Shown in pieces: positions 46,569 through 58,436 of a DNA stretch of 64,000 bases (its first letter is position 1; each line of letters starts with the position of its first letter). The stretch spans positions 5,770,320 to 5,834,319 of the forward strand of contig NC_092239.1 in assembly GCF_036320965.1 (NCBI RefSeq), given 5' to 3'. The position numbers and the translations under genes are program-made. This DNA is from Panulirus ornatus (taxonomy: Eukaryota; Arthropoda; Malacostraca; Decapoda; Palinuridae). The notes beneath the pieces are model-generated. The model saw only the letters and a program-made list of their open reading frames with translations, was not told where the DNA came from and searched no databases.

Positions 46569-49500
46569 GTAAGTTACCACCAACCTGATATGTTCATGAC
46601 TTAAGACATTGATTTGTGGTGCAGGATCCCCAGGATTCCTCTGTATTGGACCTTTCATGTATATTTTACCCTTTTTTATTGCAGAATATTTATGACAATG
46701 TAGTCTACTTTATTTCTGAAAAGATTTGTGCCTTTGGCTGTTAACTGTTCCACTCTTGAAGTGCTCTGAGCGTAAATGATTCCTGTTTTCTTGCAGAATT
46801 AGTCACCATTCATTGCAGTTTTAATGTGTGACCTTTTTTCCATCAATAGTCTGCCAAATCTTCCCATACTTAGCACTATCAAGAAATAGATATGCATACT
46901 TAGACTGTCACATATATCTCAAGTCAGTGACCACAAATCATTTAGTTTATCACTAATATGTCTGCCCTTTGTTGTTAGTATCATAGACTGAGGTATTTTC
47001 CCTTTCCGTAGTCTTTCTATTTAATATTTCAACTCTGGTAGTAGTTTAGTGGCTGTACGTTGGAACATCCCCTGTTTTTCAAGGAGTTTAATGCAGTAAG
47101 ATCAGAGCCCCTATCCACAGTCAAGCCTCACAGACCTCCGTGTGTTTCTGCTGACCACTTCATATGCCAAGGTCCTGATCATAAGTATAATTTACTTTTA
47201 ATATTAGTTTTTTAAAATTTTATAGAAATACATTTGATTGTGGAGCCACATGATAACTATTTCCGGCCAAACGGTGTTTTGAAGTGCTTGCAATTACCAA
47301 TTTGACTTGTTTGGGGAGGAAGTTTTAAACTCGTGGGTCCCCATCTCTTGAACACTGTATTATCATACAACCTCTTAAATTCATGTGAGCTTTCATATTG
47401 ACCAAGTCCTCAATCAGTTTTCCATTCCTCCACTTGTGTTATACCATAAAAGTACTTCTGTATATTCTGATTATTTTCTTAAACAAGCCATTCTTGCAGG
47501 ATAGAATGTTTTTGAAGTGATAAGTGGATTTTTAAAAGACTTAAACCACAGTTTCAGCTTATTTTTTGCAAAAATGTAGCAACCTAGCAGATATCTATAT
47601 GCAGTGCTTTGATAATGATTTGTCCTCATCAATAGCCTCACAGGGACTCACAGAGGAACAGTTAGCTATCCAGAAGTTGGCAACAGATTTTGCAAAAAAT
47701 GAAATGCTACCAAACATGGCTCTATGGGATGAAAAGGTGAGGAGTAAACTGTATTGTGGTTCTTTTAATCTATTGTGCATCTTTGTGTATCTAAGTTATA
47801 TATATTTTGCATAACCATGAATATATAGAGTTGCTTTTCTTCAGTTGATAAATTTACTTTCAACTAAAAACTTATAAAGTGAATTAGAAATAGCTGAATA
47901 GGTTACTGTATTGTATGACTATTACCTTCAGGTCAGCAGTTAGCTGCTTCTCAGTGCCCAGTGTTTGACCTTCCAATTAATATGGTTTATATTGTATTTT
48001 GCTCATGTCAAAGGCATTCAGTACAGTATTTGCCCAGTGTTAAGTGTTGTACTACACAGTTTATTTTCGTAGGAGCTGTTTCCAGTTGATACCATGCGCG
48101 CAGCTGCAGCTCTTGGATTTGGAGCCATATATGCTGGAGAAGAGTTTGGAGGTACGGGACTAAGCCGCCTTGATGCATCTATTATATTTGAAGCCCTGTC
48201 ACAGGGCTGCACATCAACAACTGCTTACATTAGTATTCACAAGTAGGTGTAAAACTATGCTGTATAGGTTTGTAAAGAAAATTTGGCAAAGTTCATTGCT
48301 GAGGGTTATTCAAAGCAGAATGATATATTTTGACATTGGTTTTCCTTAATATTGACTGAAACTTTCTTCTATATGAAATATGTGTTCCATTCTCCGACAC
48401 CTGACAGTTTAGCCTTTCTATTTATTCTGACTTTTTTAACACTAATTGATGTAATTTGTGTTCATCTGCAAAGGTAATTTCAGATCCATAAAATTCATAA
48501 CCATTTCAGAAACACTTAGAAGTACATATTCATACAGTCTTAGTGGCACGATCCTTAGCATACCTCCACACAGGCATATAGAGCCTCATGCTGTCTTTTC
48601 TTCTTTTAATCTTTAACCCTTCCTTATCTATTCACAACCTGTTGTTTTAGCATGTGTGCTTGGATGATTGATAAGTTTGGAAATACAGCTCAGCGAGAAC
48701 AATGGATTCCTGAGCTTGCTTCGATGGAAAAGTTTGCTTCATACTGTTTAACGGAACCAGGCTCAGGCTCAGATGCTGCCTCTCTCTTAACATCTGCCAA
48801 AAAAGATGGGGAAGATCTCATTCTTAATGGATCTAAGGTGAGTGAGTTCAAAAGATAACTCACTTCCAAGTATTCTCTCACCTTGTGCATTGCATTGCTT
48901 GTAAGATTCTCTTCAGTACTTGTCTTTATTCATAACCATATGTATTATACTCACTGTCTACTTGTACTATCCCCTTTACCCTATCAAGTCTCCAACTACA
49001 AACTTTGTCATTGTTTCCTCTCCATGGATAGTGTTAGTATATATTACCATACAACAACTTATAATTCATTGCATGGATCTTTAGTTTCCCAGCTTTGAAG
49101 CCATCTGGGTCAAAATCACTTAACCATCTGTGATTTTGCTTTTATGATTTATATGCTTTCCTTCCGATTCCTCCAGCTGTGTACAACTCTTCAACTATAT
49201 GACCTCTTGCTACAAAGCATAGCTCTTCTCATCCATACTATGAAATCCTCTGTGCATGGGAATCCAGTGAACTTCATAAAGGTTGTAGGCTATACTCAGG
49301 ACGATTCTGGTGGACTTAAGGCCCCTCTTTATTGCTGCTTAATGATCTAAAGTAGATGTTTTATCACCCAATACAAGTTCATGGCCACTTTTCCAACAAA
49401 CTCAGTCTCTTTTATTTTGTAGCCTGTTTACCCTCCAACTTTTCTCATGGTATTTCTTCTCCCATAGGGTCTTCTTACCACAATATTGTTTCTTGTCACT

Positions 49501-52500
49501 TCTGACTGGGCATGTTCAGCCCTTAACTTCTCAAAACACTAACTGTGGTGCTTTAGGAGAGTTCCTCTCCCTCTTTTGCAAGTAGTATTTTGGCCACTAC
49601 TCTTGTGAGCTGTTGGCATGTGTCCCTGCCACCACTGTGATACGTCCTGTCAAACAGCAAAGCTGTAGAACACTCTTCTTTCATTTTCTTCCAACCAAGA
49701 TGGACATGGTTGGGGCGCATTTTGCCTGTGCCGTGTTGGTCATTAAAAATAATAGTCTCCTTGCAGTGAAGGTCATTTAGTTCATTTCTTAGCTTGTTAA
49801 CATCAGTGACCACTTTGTTGCTTTAGAGGTATTTCTTCATTAGTTGGAATTGATAGATAACCTTTATCCATGATTTCTCTTAAAACAGTCCCTTCTGTAT
49901 GGATCAGGTGAAATGTTGATATAACGAGAGTATCCAGAACCTCAAAGTAGTAAAGCAGAATCATAAAAGAAATATAGGACTTCAATGTTTATAATTTTAA
50001 GGTATGTTATCTTGAGTCTGTTCATATAGTTTTAAATAGTGATGAATATTTTCAATAGTCAAAGATATGTAGAAGTCCAAAGATCCTCATAACAGCTCAC
50101 AGACTTGAAGGGCTAGGTCATTAGATTGTGTGCTTTTATTGAAAACACCAGGCAGTGTCATCATGCAGTAACTATGAACATATGGCACTCCCACTATTTT
50201 TGGCTTCAGTATCATTTGGGGAAACAAAGCCACCATTAGTGGGAGAAAGGCATCCAAAGGAATTTAGGTAATAATTTTACATCTTTCATGTTAGTGCCTC
50301 TAAATGTGACCGTTTTTAATGGTATGCTGTGCTCCGTGTGTGCAGTGTTGCAGTTAAACACTGGTGTTTATGACAGGCATTCATCAGTGGTGGAGGTGAC
50401 ACAGATGTTTACCTCGTGATGTGTCGGACAGGAAGTGAAGGACCAAAGGGAATCTCTTGTGTGCTTGTTGAGAAAGGAACTCCAGGTAAAGTTTCCATGC
50501 ATACTGTATATTGTTAAAACAATATCAACTGATACTTTCTTTGTTACTGTATTACTCAGTACTGTTGGGGTAATAGGGATCACTTATAAGAATTATGTTA
50601 ATCAAATGAGTTGGCTAGAATGGTAGATTGCTGTGATGTGTGTACTAGAGGATGTTGATATTAAACGTGGGCTAAGAGGAAGGTTCTTGATTTTCAGAAG
50701 ATTTGTGCAATCATAAGTCATTTCTTTGTGCATGAAGATGAATTTCATTATTTTTAGGTATGGATGAAGGCAGTACGTATGAAATATACATGTTTATGTA
50801 TGTATACGTCTGTGTATGTGTGTGCATATGTATGTATATGTTGATATGTATATGTATGCATATGAGCATGTATGAGCGTTTATGTATATATATGTGTGTA
50901 TATGACTGGAGGGGTTATTCTTTGTCTGTTTCTTGGCGCTGCCTCACTGATGCAGGAAACGGCAATTAAGTTTAGAAAAATAAAAAATATGTATATGAAA
51001 GTGTATGGTTGTGTTTGTATATAAGTGTGTATATGAGTGGATGGGTCTTACTTTTCTGTTTCCTGGCTCTAACTTGCTGACCCAGGAAACAGCGATCAAG
51101 TATAATAATGATAATAAAAGAATATCCAGAAATGCTTGGTACTACTATGAAGTATCTGAACAAGACCCTGGAGATCCTAGACTTGGAGTAGATAGGAGAG
51201 TCACCCTCTCCTGTACCTTGAAAGGGTTAAGTAGTAAGAATGGTGACACCATAAAGTATAGGGCTTTCCTTAAGCGAGTGCTTGGCATTTGCACCAATTG
51301 TCTGTTATGGTTATTATAGATTTGCCAGAATAGTGAAGGTTAATTGTGAAATAATGTATGTTTTACCATTCAATCAGTTATAATGCATGCAAAAATGTTC
51401 TGGATATGCAAAACAATTTAGGGTACCCTTATGATTTTTAAATGTAAACAATATAGGATTCTAATGTTACAACATATTGCAAGGTTAAAGTGGTATTATT
51501 TGTTATCTCATTACAGGTTTTGTTTTCCATCTGTAAAACTGCAGATTATGTGTCCAGAAGTAATGCTGATATAGTAAAATGGATTAAGAAAAATGATAAT
51601 GAATATCAAACTTTTGTCTTACAGGGTTAAATTTTGGCAAAAAAGAAAAGAAAGTAGGATGGAATTCACAGCCAACACGAATGGTGATTTTTGAGGATTG
51701 TCGAGTACCTGCCTCCAATATAATTGGCAAAGAAGGTCAAGGATTCAGTATTGCAATGAAGGGTCTTAATGGAGGACGCATCAATATTGGTAAGAAATGT
51801 ATGCTTTTTTTTTCCTATTCTGAAAAAGAAACATTGTTAGTAAAATGAACCTTTTAAGTTATTGAATATATCTGGTATTTATTTCAGTGACAGTGGCTTT
51901 GTGATCATGAAAGTAGCTTTAAATAATTTTTCAATTATACACCAGTTTTGTCAGGCACTAGTGTATACACATCACTTGTATTGTTTATTAGCATACATAT
52001 GTGCATTTAGTGAAATGAGTGGTTACTGATTTTTTATTAGTTCAATTTTTTTGGGGAGCCTGTTGAATGTGTTGTTCATCTGTATTTCAGAAAATTGTGG
52101 TGAAAAGAAATGAGTACATATTGAATTGCCAGCACATTATAAAAAGTTATTTGATACAAAAAGATATTTCAGCTTCCTGCTCGCTGGGTGCAGCACAGGC
52201 CAGTATTGATGCAGCTGCTGACCATGCCAGAGTTCGCAAGCAGTTTGGGAAACCTCTTGCAAGTTTTCAGGTTAGGAATATTCTTGCAGAAGTTTTACTT
52301 TCATCGTTGCATGCTTCCCCTCTTCCTTCACAGCTGCTTACACTCTTTCACGCACACTTATGCTCATATATTTATTTACCTTCAAACTTTAGTCAGTAAT
52401 TCGAACATTATGATTATTAGATTTATTTTTGATAAACATTGCATGTTTGAAAGTGGGCTCTAAACAGCCAAGTTTCACTAGAAAATAGTGATCGTGTAGC

Positions 52501-55117
52501 ATCAATAAGTGTAGAATATGTGATGAGAGATTACGAGTTGGATAAAACAGTGAGGAAATAAAAGATCTAAACAAAGTCTGGAACAGGATAAGTCTTGGAA
52601 TAACGATAAGTATCGACACTATGATGACCATTTTATAAACAGAGGAGGTTTTGAGATAGGGTATAATGTTAGTCATTTATAATGTACTTACCTGTATTAG
52701 TACTAAAGATAATGATATATGACTGAGAAATAGTAGTTGCTAGGCAACCAGTAACCAGGGAGGTATATTACCAGTACTGCCCACCTAGGTATCAGGAGGG
52801 TTAGTGATGGCTGCAGAGTGAGCCAGCCCTAGTGCAGCCCTTTGGTAAAACAGGAGCAATAGATAGAAGTAGTAGGTAGGAACATAAGGTTGGAGCATTA
52901 GTTAAAACAATAGGCAGAAGTCGTTGGTAGCAACATTAGGCAGTATTATGTAGAAACATTAATACATACACATTTGTATGAAGGGAGCTCTCTCACTCTC
53001 ATATCATAGAATTAGTATCCTGTAAACTATTATAGTGTGATGTTTTAAGAACAGTGTTCTCTACCTGTGTATTACAGAACAGTCAGTTTCGCTTGGCAGA
53101 AATGTCAACTGAGCTAGTAGCTTCACGGCTGTTGGTGCGCAATGCTGCCAGGGCTCTTCAGGATGATCATCCAGATACTGTTACTCTGTGCTCCATGGCA
53201 AAATATTATGTTACTGAGAAGTGCTTCAAGGTAAGCTTTTCTTATTGGAAACTGCTCCAATTTGAGTTGTATGTTTATTTTGCTTAGTATGCACAGTAAA
53301 AGCTCGAAATAAACAATCACTTTGTTGTTAGTGTGCTCTTATGCCTGTTGAATGGTTTTCACAAATAAAGTTTTTTGTGGTTTTATACATTTGTTTAAAC
53401 AGTTAACTCTTTGTCAGTGGGGTCATCCTGCTTGTTTCAGCTATATTTTGTATTCTTAATCCTTTAAGTTGGTAGGTAGTAGTTTGTAGCCAGCCAGTGA
53501 CTGGGATATAATTACCACGACTACCTGCCTGGGTATCAATTGTGTTAGTGATGGCTGTGTAGTGAGCCAGCACTTCAGTGGTTGTCAAGTTGCACTCCTT
53601 TGACCCAGATTGCTGTCCTTTCTGTCTGCCTCACCTACTCATGAACTATTGGCATTCTGTCTGCAAATGTACAATCTCTCCTTGTTATACATAATACTTG
53701 ACAACACTTCACTTGCACAACTCATTCTTTGTAATTCTACATTTTCCTGTGGTGAGAACTATGTGCTAGCCCTTCCTTTTATAAAATGGTAGGAATAATC
53801 TATAGAAGTAGTTGGTAGGAACATTTAGACAGGTGCATTAGGTTGAAACATTAGGTAGTAGTGGTTAGTAGGAACTTTAGGTAGGAGCCTCTGCAAACAC
53901 TGTTACAGTTGCCCTCTGCCAGTGACCTGTGAAGGGTTTGGCATTAAAGGCTGAATAGTGGCACTGGAGTTCACTTGTTATGAAGACTGTATTGCTGTGG
54001 CCACCCCCTTAAAGGAGTTCCAGTAGGGAACAGGTGTAAGAGAGAGAGATAGAAAAATAGATCCTTAAAAAAATCTTTAGCTCTTGATAGTTATATTCAT
54101 CTGTTTCCTTTGCAAGTTGGTAATGTAAGTTTGACCAGGTTTGAATCTGTGCCCCCATTTTTTTTTCATTTTTTTTTATCTACCATTTTCCTAAATGCTA
54201 AACCTAACAGCAATATGAGGACTTATATGGATGCAGGATTAGGCCTCATTAGAGTTGTCAGAATAAAATTCTTAATGATTTGCATGTTAAGACAGTATAA
54301 GAAACTTGTCACCATTTTAATTCCTGTTACAACTAGGTTGGGCCAGCACCCTCCCTGCTGTTAACCGTATTACTTGCCAGTAGGCTTTCTGTTACTTGTT
54401 TGCTCTCTCTGTGTATCAATCTCAACTGCACTTTGAGGCACAAGACTCAGGTATTGAAAGGGTCATGGTGCACGTATTGCCCTCATCATCAATCTTGTCC
54501 GTAGGATTCCTAGATTATTCTGGTACAACAGCTTTACCTCCACCAAAATATATACAAGTGCATAGCAAGTAGAAGCCATCTACCCAGTTAGTTGATATCT
54601 TGGTGGTTTAACAAATCCAGCAGTTTAACAGTGCATTACTGACTGAAACCTTGTACATTTAATGGGCTACCCTCTTCCTATTTTATTCTTGTTTTTAAAA
54701 GCCTACCACCTGACTGGTGGACTGCTGGAAGATAATGACTGATGACTCAGGAGTCAAAAAGAAAAAAAAAATGGTTGTGTATTTTGAATATGTATTTTTT
54801 TCCTTTCTGATATTTCATAATGCAATAGTAAAAGAATTGTGTGTGTGTAGATCAGTAAGTTTTTGCTGCCTTTCTGTTTTATAGTAGTTTAATTTTTTTG
54901 GAACATCATTTAACTAACAGATATTACAGATACATTCCATATATCTGCACCATATTTACAGATCATTAATGAGGCCCTGCAGCTTCATGGAGGCTACGGT
55001 TACCTGAAAGATTACCCTGTTCAGCAATACTTAAGGGACACACGTGTTCATATGATCCTTGAAGGAACTAATGAAATTATGCGACTTATCATTGCTCGCA
55101 GTATCCTTGCTGAGTAA
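46508..55117 (+). CDS. ACAD8: Isobutyryl-CoA dehydrogenase, mitochondrial (acyl-CoA dehydrogenase family member 8), complete
   Basis: Nine coding exons (46508-46568, 47558-47736, 48073-48242, 48651-48837, 50377-50485, 51625-51789, 52173-52270, 53078-53230, 54962-55117) join to 426 codons, 425 aa. The FAD enzyme oxidises isobutyryl-CoA to methacrylyl-CoA in valine breakdown and passes electrons to ETF. Residues 1-20 ([19 protein letters not shown]) are basic and hydroxylated with no acidic residue, fitting a mitochondrial presequence. Family motifs follow: [51 protein letters not shown] (FAD/substrate signature), [37 protein letters not shown] and [23 protein letters not shown] carries the expected catalytic Glu. 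These match ACAD8 over SBCAD or MCAD. Intron phases all agree. Introns hold LINE/SINE tails and two copies of a dispersed repeat. Confidence 0.96.
47558..47736 (+). CDS. ACAD8: ACAD8 exon 2
   Basis: Acceptor CACAGTTTCAG, donor AAG|GTGAGG. Encodes the end of the presequence and [20 protein letters not shown] then [10 protein letters not shown], the N-terminal helical domain of acyl-CoA dehydrogenases. Confidence 0.93.
48073..48242 (+). CDS. ACAD8: ACAD8 exon 3
   Basis: Acceptor TTTATTTTCGTAG, donor AA|GTAGGT. Encodes [37 protein letters not shown] and [12 protein letters not shown], close to vertebrate ACAD8. Confidence 0.96.
48651..48837 (+). CDS. ACAD8: ACAD8 exon 4 (FAD/substrate signature)
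   Basis: Acceptor CTGTTGTTTTAG, donor AAG|GTGAGT. Encodes [31 protein letters not shown] and LILNGSK, including the acyl-CoA dehydrogenase signature. Confidence 0.97.
50377..50485 (+). CDS. ACAD8: ACAD8 exon 5
   Basis: Acceptor TTATGACAG, donor G|GTAAAG. Encodes [20 protein letters not shown] and [16 protein letters not shown] of the beta-barrel domain. Confidence 0.96.
50905..51120 (+). repeat. Two diverged LINE/SINE tails in tandem, ACAD8 intron 5
   Basis: CTGTTTCTTGGCGCTGCCTC with GCAGGAAACGGCAATTAAG, then about 120 bases on CTGTTTCCTGGCTCTAACTT with CCCAGGAAACAGCGATCAAG and an (ATA)n-like end. Both resemble the tail of the 24613 LINE copy. Confidence 0.65.
51625..51789 (+). CDS. ACAD8: ACAD8 exon 6
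   Basis: Acceptor TTTTGTCTTACAG, donor G|GTAAGA. Encodes [31 protein letters not shown] and [18 protein letters not shown]. Confidence 0.97.
52173..52270 (+). CDS. ACAD8: ACAD8 exon 7
   Basis: Acceptor AGATATTTCAG, donor CAG|GTTAGG. Encodes [20 protein letters not shown] then [13 protein letters not shown], the C-terminal helical domain motif. Confidence 0.96.
52734..52965. repeat. Repeat family R1, copy 3 with internal deletion (ACAD8 intron 7)
   Basis: Shares the palindromic start and the AGAAGTAGTAGGTAGGAACA units with the other copies. It lacks the middle (from the TCAGTGG segment to the unit array) and the 3' part. Confidence 0.8.
53078..53230 (+). CDS. ACAD8: ACAD8 exon 8
   Basis: Acceptor CTGTGTATTACAG, donor AAG|GTAAGC, phase 0. 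Encodes [28 protein letters not shown] and [16 protein letters not shown]. Confidence 0.96.
53467..54062. repeat. Repeat family R1, full copy 2 (ACAD8 intron 8)
   Basis: Collinear with 28764-29332: CTTCAGTGGTTGTCAAGTTG, ACTATTGGCATTCTGTCTGC, GTGAGAACTATGTGCTAGCC, GTTGCCCTCTGCCAGTGACC and GCTGTGGCCACCCCCTTAAA. It ends in a (GA)n/AGATA stretch. Confidence 0.85.
54962..55117 (+). CDS. ACAD8: ACAD8 exon 9 (catalytic Glu, stop)
   Basis: Acceptor CCATATTTACAG. Encodes [39 protein letters not shown] and ILAE, then TAA. The Glu of LEGTNEIMR aligns with the catalytic base of ACAD8. Confidence 0.97.
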   Translation: MINEALQLHGGYGYLKDYPVQQYLRDTRVHMILEGTNEIMRLIIARSILAE

Positions 55118-55559
55118 AGACAGCTGTAAATATTGTATAGTGAAGATCGTAATCAAAACATGAAATTGAAAAAATATGAATTTTATTTAATATTAATTAC
55201 AGGTATGAAGGATGCAAAAACAGTTTTAAAGATGTGGTGGAAAGAGATGTGATTCTTGTATGAAATGGAAAAACTAGTGCAGGTGAAGTGATAAGTAACG
55301 GGGGTCAATTGAAAGTGAAGTTAATGGGTCTTAAAATGTGTGTGTGTGTGTGTGTGTGGGGCAGTCAAAAAAAAATAGGTGTGTCTGAAAAATGGATGAC
55401 AACGATTGTTCTACTGTATCTGTAAGAATAAGAATGATTGTAAAAATTACAATATTTGTAACATAGTTGTGAAGGTATATGTTAGGATTGTGATTATAAT
55501 GTAAAAAGGGTTGAAGGACTCCTTGTAGGTGATGAACAAGGTGGATCTACAAAAAGAAA

Positions 55560-56600
55560 AAGGTGTGTGCAGCAACTGTGGGTTCAAGCAAAGTGCTTGA
55601 TAAAGTTATTAGGAAAGGAGCTTAGTAAGTCCTGACTCTTTTTGATGTGCATGGAAGTCTTTGGAATGCTGGTAAAAGCTTCTGTAATGGAAGTCATATC
55701 TACATGAGAGGAATGAATGTGGTTGTGTTAAAGCACTATTTTGTTGTATTAGTTTTAAAAATTTTCGGATGAAATATTGTATTGGATGGGAAATGAGTGG
55801 GACATTTGCAGCCCTAATGGACCAAGATAGAATAAAAATTACCACAGATATATGAAGATGATATACTTCAATTAGCTGAATCAGGGTAGAAGTTGGATAC
55901 AGTGTAAATTTGCTGTGATGAAGTTGAAATTCATTGTACATAAGAGTATTGCACCTGAAGAAATGAGCAATGTATTACCTGTTTGAATGGAGAATAAGTT
56001 GTTTTAGATGAGTATAGATATCAGGCAACAACATTCAGTAAGGATTTAGTAGGAAAGATAAAGTTTTAGGTGATCATGCAAGGGAGAACTGGAGTTGCAC
56101 TGAAATTCTTCAGAAGTAGGAAGAAATTTTTGCACATTGTGTAAGTAGGTTGCACAATGTTGTGCTTGTTGCAACTCTGCTTGATTGATTATTCAAAATC
56201 ATCTGCTATGTCAGCAGTCCCAACTATGATATATAGTTGTGTAAAGTTGTTTTCCTTGTTTCAGATAGGTTGAAAATAATATGGCAATAAAGTTGGATAG
56301 CTTTCATCGCACATTTGGAGCTAGGTTATAAGAGTCGAGAATGAATATATAAGGAAGAAAGATATATGATGTAAAGAAATCACTAGAAAGATGCAAGGAT
56401 TAAGGTCTTTTAATATGGTATGACCATGTAGGATGTTTAACATGATTGAATGAAGATACAAGGTACTGAAATAAGAACCATATAGAAAAGAAGTAGACTG
56501 CTAAAGAAATGGAAATATGCAAGTCTTGAATTATATGAGGCTAGAGGTATCCCACTGAAGATTACAGAGTATTGATATCTAATAAAATGTAATGGAACTG
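55560..56600 (+). mobile_element. Strongly decayed LINE relic downstream of ACAD8
   Basis: Scattered stretches (for example GCTTGATAAAGTTATTAGGA and CATGGAAGTCTTTGGAATGC) resemble the RT segments of the non-LTR family in order on the plus strand. No open frame remains. Extent is approximate. Confidence 0.4.
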
Positions 56601-57499
56601 TTTTGTATGTGAAGGTGTTACATACAATGAATCATCTTTGTGTGCAGTTTGAAATATTAAAGTGCTTAAATTACTACTGGAGGCACATATTCACTTAAGC
56701 ACACTTGATATCAGATGAAGTTGTGTCATTCAATGAAGATGATGCATGCACTTAATCTAGCTCATGTAAATGGAAACTGTCATCAGATAGATAGTTGTGT
56801 TTGACAATTGTTTGTGGAAAAAATAACAGAATTAGAGCTGCATTACTAAGCCTTATGTTAAAATGAAATGCATACTAAGGATATAATAAGAGGGTTGTAT
56901 TAATCAACAAGAGAAAAATTATGGGCATGAGAAATTCATTGATATCTTGAAAAAACCTAACTTGGTATAATGTGTTTCTGCAAGAGACAGCTTATTCAGT
57001 ACAGACGAAATGGTTACAGAAATTATAGCTCATCTTTGGGTTAACATTGGAAAAAAATTAACGTAAACCTTTAATTTTGTCATTTCTAAAGAAATCCCAA
57101 GAAGTTATTAAAATTTTTCAAAAGAATTATCAGTATTAATAAATGTGGATCTGAATGTAGTTGCTGTAGTTGTAATTTATTGTTCTTAGTGCAGATAATG
57201 CAAGCGTATAATTTTTAAAGTATATCAGTCTGTTATGTAAAGTTTGTAGATTTTACTTCATGTCTGTAGCGTTGTTTATTTTTAGATGTAGATATACTCA
57301 ACATGTAAAATTTCTTACTAACAATACAGTCTCTTGCTCAGATATTCATGGTTTGTTACATTGTAGAGGTATGTAGCTGTGAAAAAAGCATGAAAAAAAG
57401 AGCGTATTTATTGTACTGTAATGAAAAGAATGGTAGACCTTGTATATATATGATGTTATAATAAATTTGGGTTTTGATGGTAAAATGTATCTTGGAGTG

Positions 57500-58190
57500 G
57501 AGCTGAACTGAATGCAGTGATGGTTAATTGAAAAGACTAGCAAAGTGCAAGTAGTGGGGATGGATTTTCTGAGAAGGATGTTGGGTTCGGCAGGGAAAGC
57601 AAGAATGAGATAAGGAATTACAAAGGATGAGATAAACAGTGAAGAGAGAAATTAAGGAATTAACATGGCACATGGACTGAGAGTGTACTAACACAAAGTT
57701 GTTACATGGTTGTGAAATTGTTGCTACACTGGTATCCAAGACTGAAAACTGAATGTAGAACTGGTAGCAAAGTACATGCAAAAGATAAAGATTTTCTGAG
57801 AAGAAATAGAATACTAAAGAAAGGAAAGGATAAAATGTGACTTTCAAGTGAGTTTGAATATAAAATAGTTGAATGTATTATGACATGGAATGAATGTAGA
57901 AGGAAAGGTGATATATTGGCAAGGATGGAGGATGATTGTTTAAGAGTGAAATTATTTTGGAGAGGGAAAACCAAAAAGATGAAAGGATAGAGTGAAAGAG
58001 GCACTAAGGGTATTGGGGATTGAACAGTCAGGAGGATGAAAGGCATACATGAAACAATGAATTGGATGAATGTGGTATACACTAGGTGACATGCTGTCAA
58101 TGGGATTGACTGGGGCATACAAAGTGGCCACCATTTACCTTGGAATAGTCTATGGGGATCGGCTGTGGATGGTAGGCTGCTGTTTTGGTT
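57500..58190 (+). mobile_element. Decayed LINE copy (RT C-terminus and 3' UTR)
   Basis: TTACATGGTTGTGAAATTGT corresponds to the MLYGCEAW codons. ATGAATTGGATGAATGTGGT, then GACATGCTGTCAATGGGATT, correspond to the end of the ORF and start of the 3' UTR of the 24613 copy. Minus-strand frames here are shadows. Confidence 0.65.
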
Positions 58191-58309
58191 TATTTTACAT
58201 GACAGCTAAAGAGTGAATATGTGCAAATGAGGATATTGGTTATCTGTTCTGCTCCTATGTTAGCTCAATAAGGAGGGTAAAGCCGTTTTGTAAAAATATA
58301 TATATATAT

Positions 58310-58436
58310 ATTTTTTTTTTTTCATACTATTCGCTATTTCCCGCGATAGCGAGGTAGCGTTAAGAACAGAAGCTCAATCCTCTGTTCTTGATGGTACCTT
58401 GCTAATGTAGGAAATGGTGAATACATATGTATGAAT
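58310..58436. repeat. Inverted pair of LINE/SINE tails (hairpin)
   Basis: TTCATACTATTCGCTATTTC, then CCGCGATAGCGAGGTAGCGT and TAAGAACAGA, faces its own diverged reverse complement (TCTGTTCTTGATGGTACCTT, GCTAATGTAGGAAATGGTGA, ATACATATGTATGAA) with about 10 bases between. The arms are about 55 bases with some mismatches. Confidence 0.8.

Noticed and set aside
57702..58134. Minus-strand 138-codon frame
   Set aside because: Antisense shadow of a decayed LINE copy.
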